The notes under the pieces: model-generated
Database searches by the model: none
The model's input: only the letters and a program-made list of their open reading frames with translations
What the model was told of the DNA's origin: nothing
Position numbers and translations under genes: made by a program
Shown: positions 62,696 through 64,000 of the stretch, in pieces
Numbering within the stretch: the stretch's first letter is position 1
How the letters are laid out: the number at the start of each line of letters is the position of its first letter
NCBI RefSeq assembly: GCF_002844555.1
Contig: NZ_PJNI01000009.1
Coordinates: forward strand, 151,194 to 215,193
Source: Brumimicrobium salinarum
GTDB lineage: Bacteria; Bacteroidota; Bacteroidia; Flavobacteriales_D; Crocinitomicaceae
Reading direction: 5' to 3'
Length of the DNA stretch: 64,000 nucleotides

Positions 62696-63085
62696 TTATT
62701 TGCATACGGGAAGTTTTTTCCAACCCACTTTGGGTGGTAAGCCCATACATGATTTATATTCTTTATCTTCTATAATAATACTTTTTTCAGGTTTAGAGGG
62801 GAGGAATTTAATGACGATTGTGTCTCCGATTTGATGTCTATTAAAATATTCCTGATTAACATCAAATTCATTTATATATGTTTTACCTCCAATTATAAAT
62901 TCATATGTAAAACTCCTAACGCTTTGCCTGCCAACAAACTCATCATTAATGATAGAATATGAGAAATTCCCATTTCTTAGAATATTCTCTTTTCTGTTAT
63001 TAAACATAATGCTTCCAATAACAACAAATGTTATCATCCCCGATATAAATAATATTGCTATAATATTACCTACCTTTCTTTTCAT
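62696..63085 (-). CDS. Small membrane protein next to an RHS tip, possible immunity protein
   Basis: The 129-aa product starts with a signal anchor (MKRKVGNIIAILFISGMITF, then VVIGSIMF) and continues with a beta-rich exported domain: GRQSVRSFTYEFIIGGKTYI, FDVNQEYFNRHQIGDTIVIK and FLPSKPEKSIII. The layout resembles DUF3592-type proteins. Its ATG lies within the last codons of the upstream RHS tip fragment, overlapping by 20 bases, as toxin-immunity pairs do. Immunity function is inference from position. Confidence 0.6.
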   Translation of the reverse strand: MKRKVGNIIAILFISGMITFVVIGSIMFNNRKENILRNGNFSYSIINDEFVGRQSVRSFTYEFIIGGKTYINEFDVNQEYFNRHQIGDTIVIKFLPSKPEKSIIIEDKEYKSCMGLPPKVGWKKLPVCK

Positions 63086-63299
63086 AATATCTACTTATTC
63101 CATACTGAGAGAATTGAGAAGATGGCAGTGTTAATCCTTCTATAAGAGCATTGTTTATTCCTGTTTTTCCCAACTGATTTTTGAATAAATCTGATTTTTT
63201 ACCAAATCCGATACCTATAGTGCTATTAAATAAAAATTGTTGTCCATCGATTCCGTTTCCTAAATAATTAAATTCATTATTAAGGGTTAATACCCCCCG
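63066..63299 (-). pseudogene. Orphan RHS C-terminal tip
   Basis: An open stretch without a start reads LTLNNEFNYLGNGIDGQQFL, GIGFGKKSDLFKNQLG, NNALIEGLTLPSSQFS and QYGISRYYEKKGR, then stops at 63066. The text is typical of variable C-terminal tips of Bacteroidota RHS proteins. A TAG (63300-63302) lies just upstream in frame, so the tip is not joined to a core. It precedes the small membrane protein at 62696. Confidence 0.55.
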
Positions 63300-63424
63300 C
63301 TACCGCGAGATTTTATCTCGTGGTTGTCTGAATCCTTTACTTTACTTCTTCTAAAGTACAAATTTTTAAATTATTCGTTGATAAAGTCGCTGAAATAGAT
63401 TGTTTTAGTAATAGTTTTTTTAGA

Positions 63425-63634
63425 TTATGATTCTTGAAAGAGTTTTTTGTATGGATATCCAAGGCCACGAGAAGCTGCGCTAAATCTCGCGGCATCTTGG
63501 GAATTGTTTTTCATTTGCTCTATGGTAAATTGAATCTCATATATTTGAATGTTATCTATAGTTCCTTGAGCAGCTATTCTCTCGCTAAAAAAGTCCTGTT
63601 TTAATGCTCTAAAGGCATCTTTGGGAATTTCAGC
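63425..63634 (-). pseudogene. Orphan RHS C-terminal tip (second)
   Basis: The minus-strand frame reads AEIPKDAFRALKQDFFSERI, then AAQGTIDNIQIYEIQFTIEQ and NNSQDAARFSAASRGLGYPY, ending LFQES at a TAA (63425-63427). A stop lies immediately upstream of the first codon, so no start or core is present. It follows the small membrane-protein gene at 63662 on the same strand. This looks like a displaced, silent tip cassette. Confidence 0.55.
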
Positions 63635-63661
63635 TTAAACACAAAGTTTTGGAAAGACTCT

Positions 63662-64000
63662 TTATTTTAATAAATATTCACAATCTGGCTCTGTTTCTTC
63701 GTACTCTATTACTTCTCCATTAGCTTTATATAGTTTTAGAATCCTTGAATTTTCCTTTTTGTAAAGGCTATCACCTATGACAGATTCTTTATAAATTTTC
63801 CTTTCTAAACCAGAAATCATAGGTCTTCGAGTATTATTGTTAAATAAAATTGTTCTAAAATTATGATTCTTTTTATCAATATATTTATCATTGATTCTTC
63901 CAATAATATTTTCTTTAATAAACCATTCTTTTGAAGGAGTACAATCACCTCTATACCAAACTGAACCAAAACCAATAGAAAGCATTAGAATAATTAATGC
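63662..64000 (-). CDS. Small membrane-anchored protein, cut by window edge; possible immunity protein
   Basis: The frame stays open to the window end, reading ALIILMLSIGFGSVWYRGDC from the edge, so the start and part of a membrane segment lie outside. The visible exported part (PSKEWFIKENIIGRINDKYI, then DKKNHNFRTILFNNNTRRPM and DSLYKKENSRILKLYKANGE) has the size and layout of small proteins that accompany RHS tips. The function is inferred from position only. Confidence 0.6.
   Translation of the reverse strand, partial: ALIILMLSIGFGSVWYRGDCTPSKEWFIKENIIGRINDKYIDKKNHNFRTILFNNNTRRPMISGLERKIYKESVIGDSLYKKENSRILKLYKANGEVIEYEETEPDCEYLLK

Noticed and set aside
1..64000. CRISPR array or cas genes
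   Set aside because: No regularly spaced direct repeats of 24-40 bases with spacers and no Cas-like protein seen. The repeats found are dispersed, not arrayed.

Overview
The window is AT-rich bacterial chromosome from a member of the Bacteroidota, most likely Flavobacteriales. The signs are a type IX secretion pair (a long PorU2-type sortase beside a PorV/PorQ-family barrel), DUF2147, DUF5522 and DUF4870 proteins, many lipoproteins and beta-barrels, and repeated promoter boxes of the Bacteroidota form TAnnTTTG. A family such as Crocinitomicaceae would fit the long PorU2, but that is inference.

Layout. 1-183: fragment of an RHS core. 0.2-4 kb: secreted protein, purC-phoH, YbaB and 5-formyl-THF cyclo-ligase. 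4-5 kb: gene-free stretch with an interspersed repeat, a (TG)12 run and a 313-bp MITE-like element. 5-14.3 kb: housekeeping block (HD hydrolase, acs, birA, rsfS-ftsH-DUF2007-cdsA, psd, an acyltransferase). 14.4-18.1 kb: unknown anchored protein, a metal-receptor protein, cystathionine beta-synthase. 18.3-23.7 kb: accessory region with one- and two-gene units (lipoprotein, barrel, CAT-like acetyltransferase, two GNATs), attC-like imperfect hairpins, and IS91 and IS1380 transposase remnants. 23.7-31 kb: DUF2147 pair, rarA (frameshifted), NAD(P)HX repair enzyme, 2OG oxygenase, second MITE copy, ychF. 31-33.3 kb: two lipoproteins and a mazEF module with a truncated PIN remnant. 33.4-47.5 kb: clpX/clpP, a Nif3-like protein with a zinc-ribbon partner, hisS-hutH, transporters and others.

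47.8-54.9 kb: a tRNA-Leu(GAG) gene carries a 7-kb integrated element bounded by 74-bp direct repeats. It encodes a tyrosine integrase, an excisionase-like HTH protein, a winged-helix-like protein, a primase-helicase (split by a frameshift) and three unknowns. No relaxase, capsid or conjugation gene is seen, so it looks like a small self-replicating integrative element or phage satellite. 55.1-62.4 kb: porU2, the PorV/PorQ-family gene and pssA. 62.5-64 kb: orphan RHS C-terminal tips with small membrane proteins that may be immunity proteins.

Links between genes. cdsA, psd, pssA and the acyltransferase cover CDP-diacylglycerol and phosphatidylethanolamine synthesis. The PorU2/PorV pair would process and export CTD proteins; PorU2 itself ends in such a region. 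Three genes (rarA, hisS, the primase-helicase) are each broken by what looks like one base missing from an A run, and hisS then runs without a stop into hutH. This may be real recoding or homopolymer error in the assembly, and it affects how those genes should be read.
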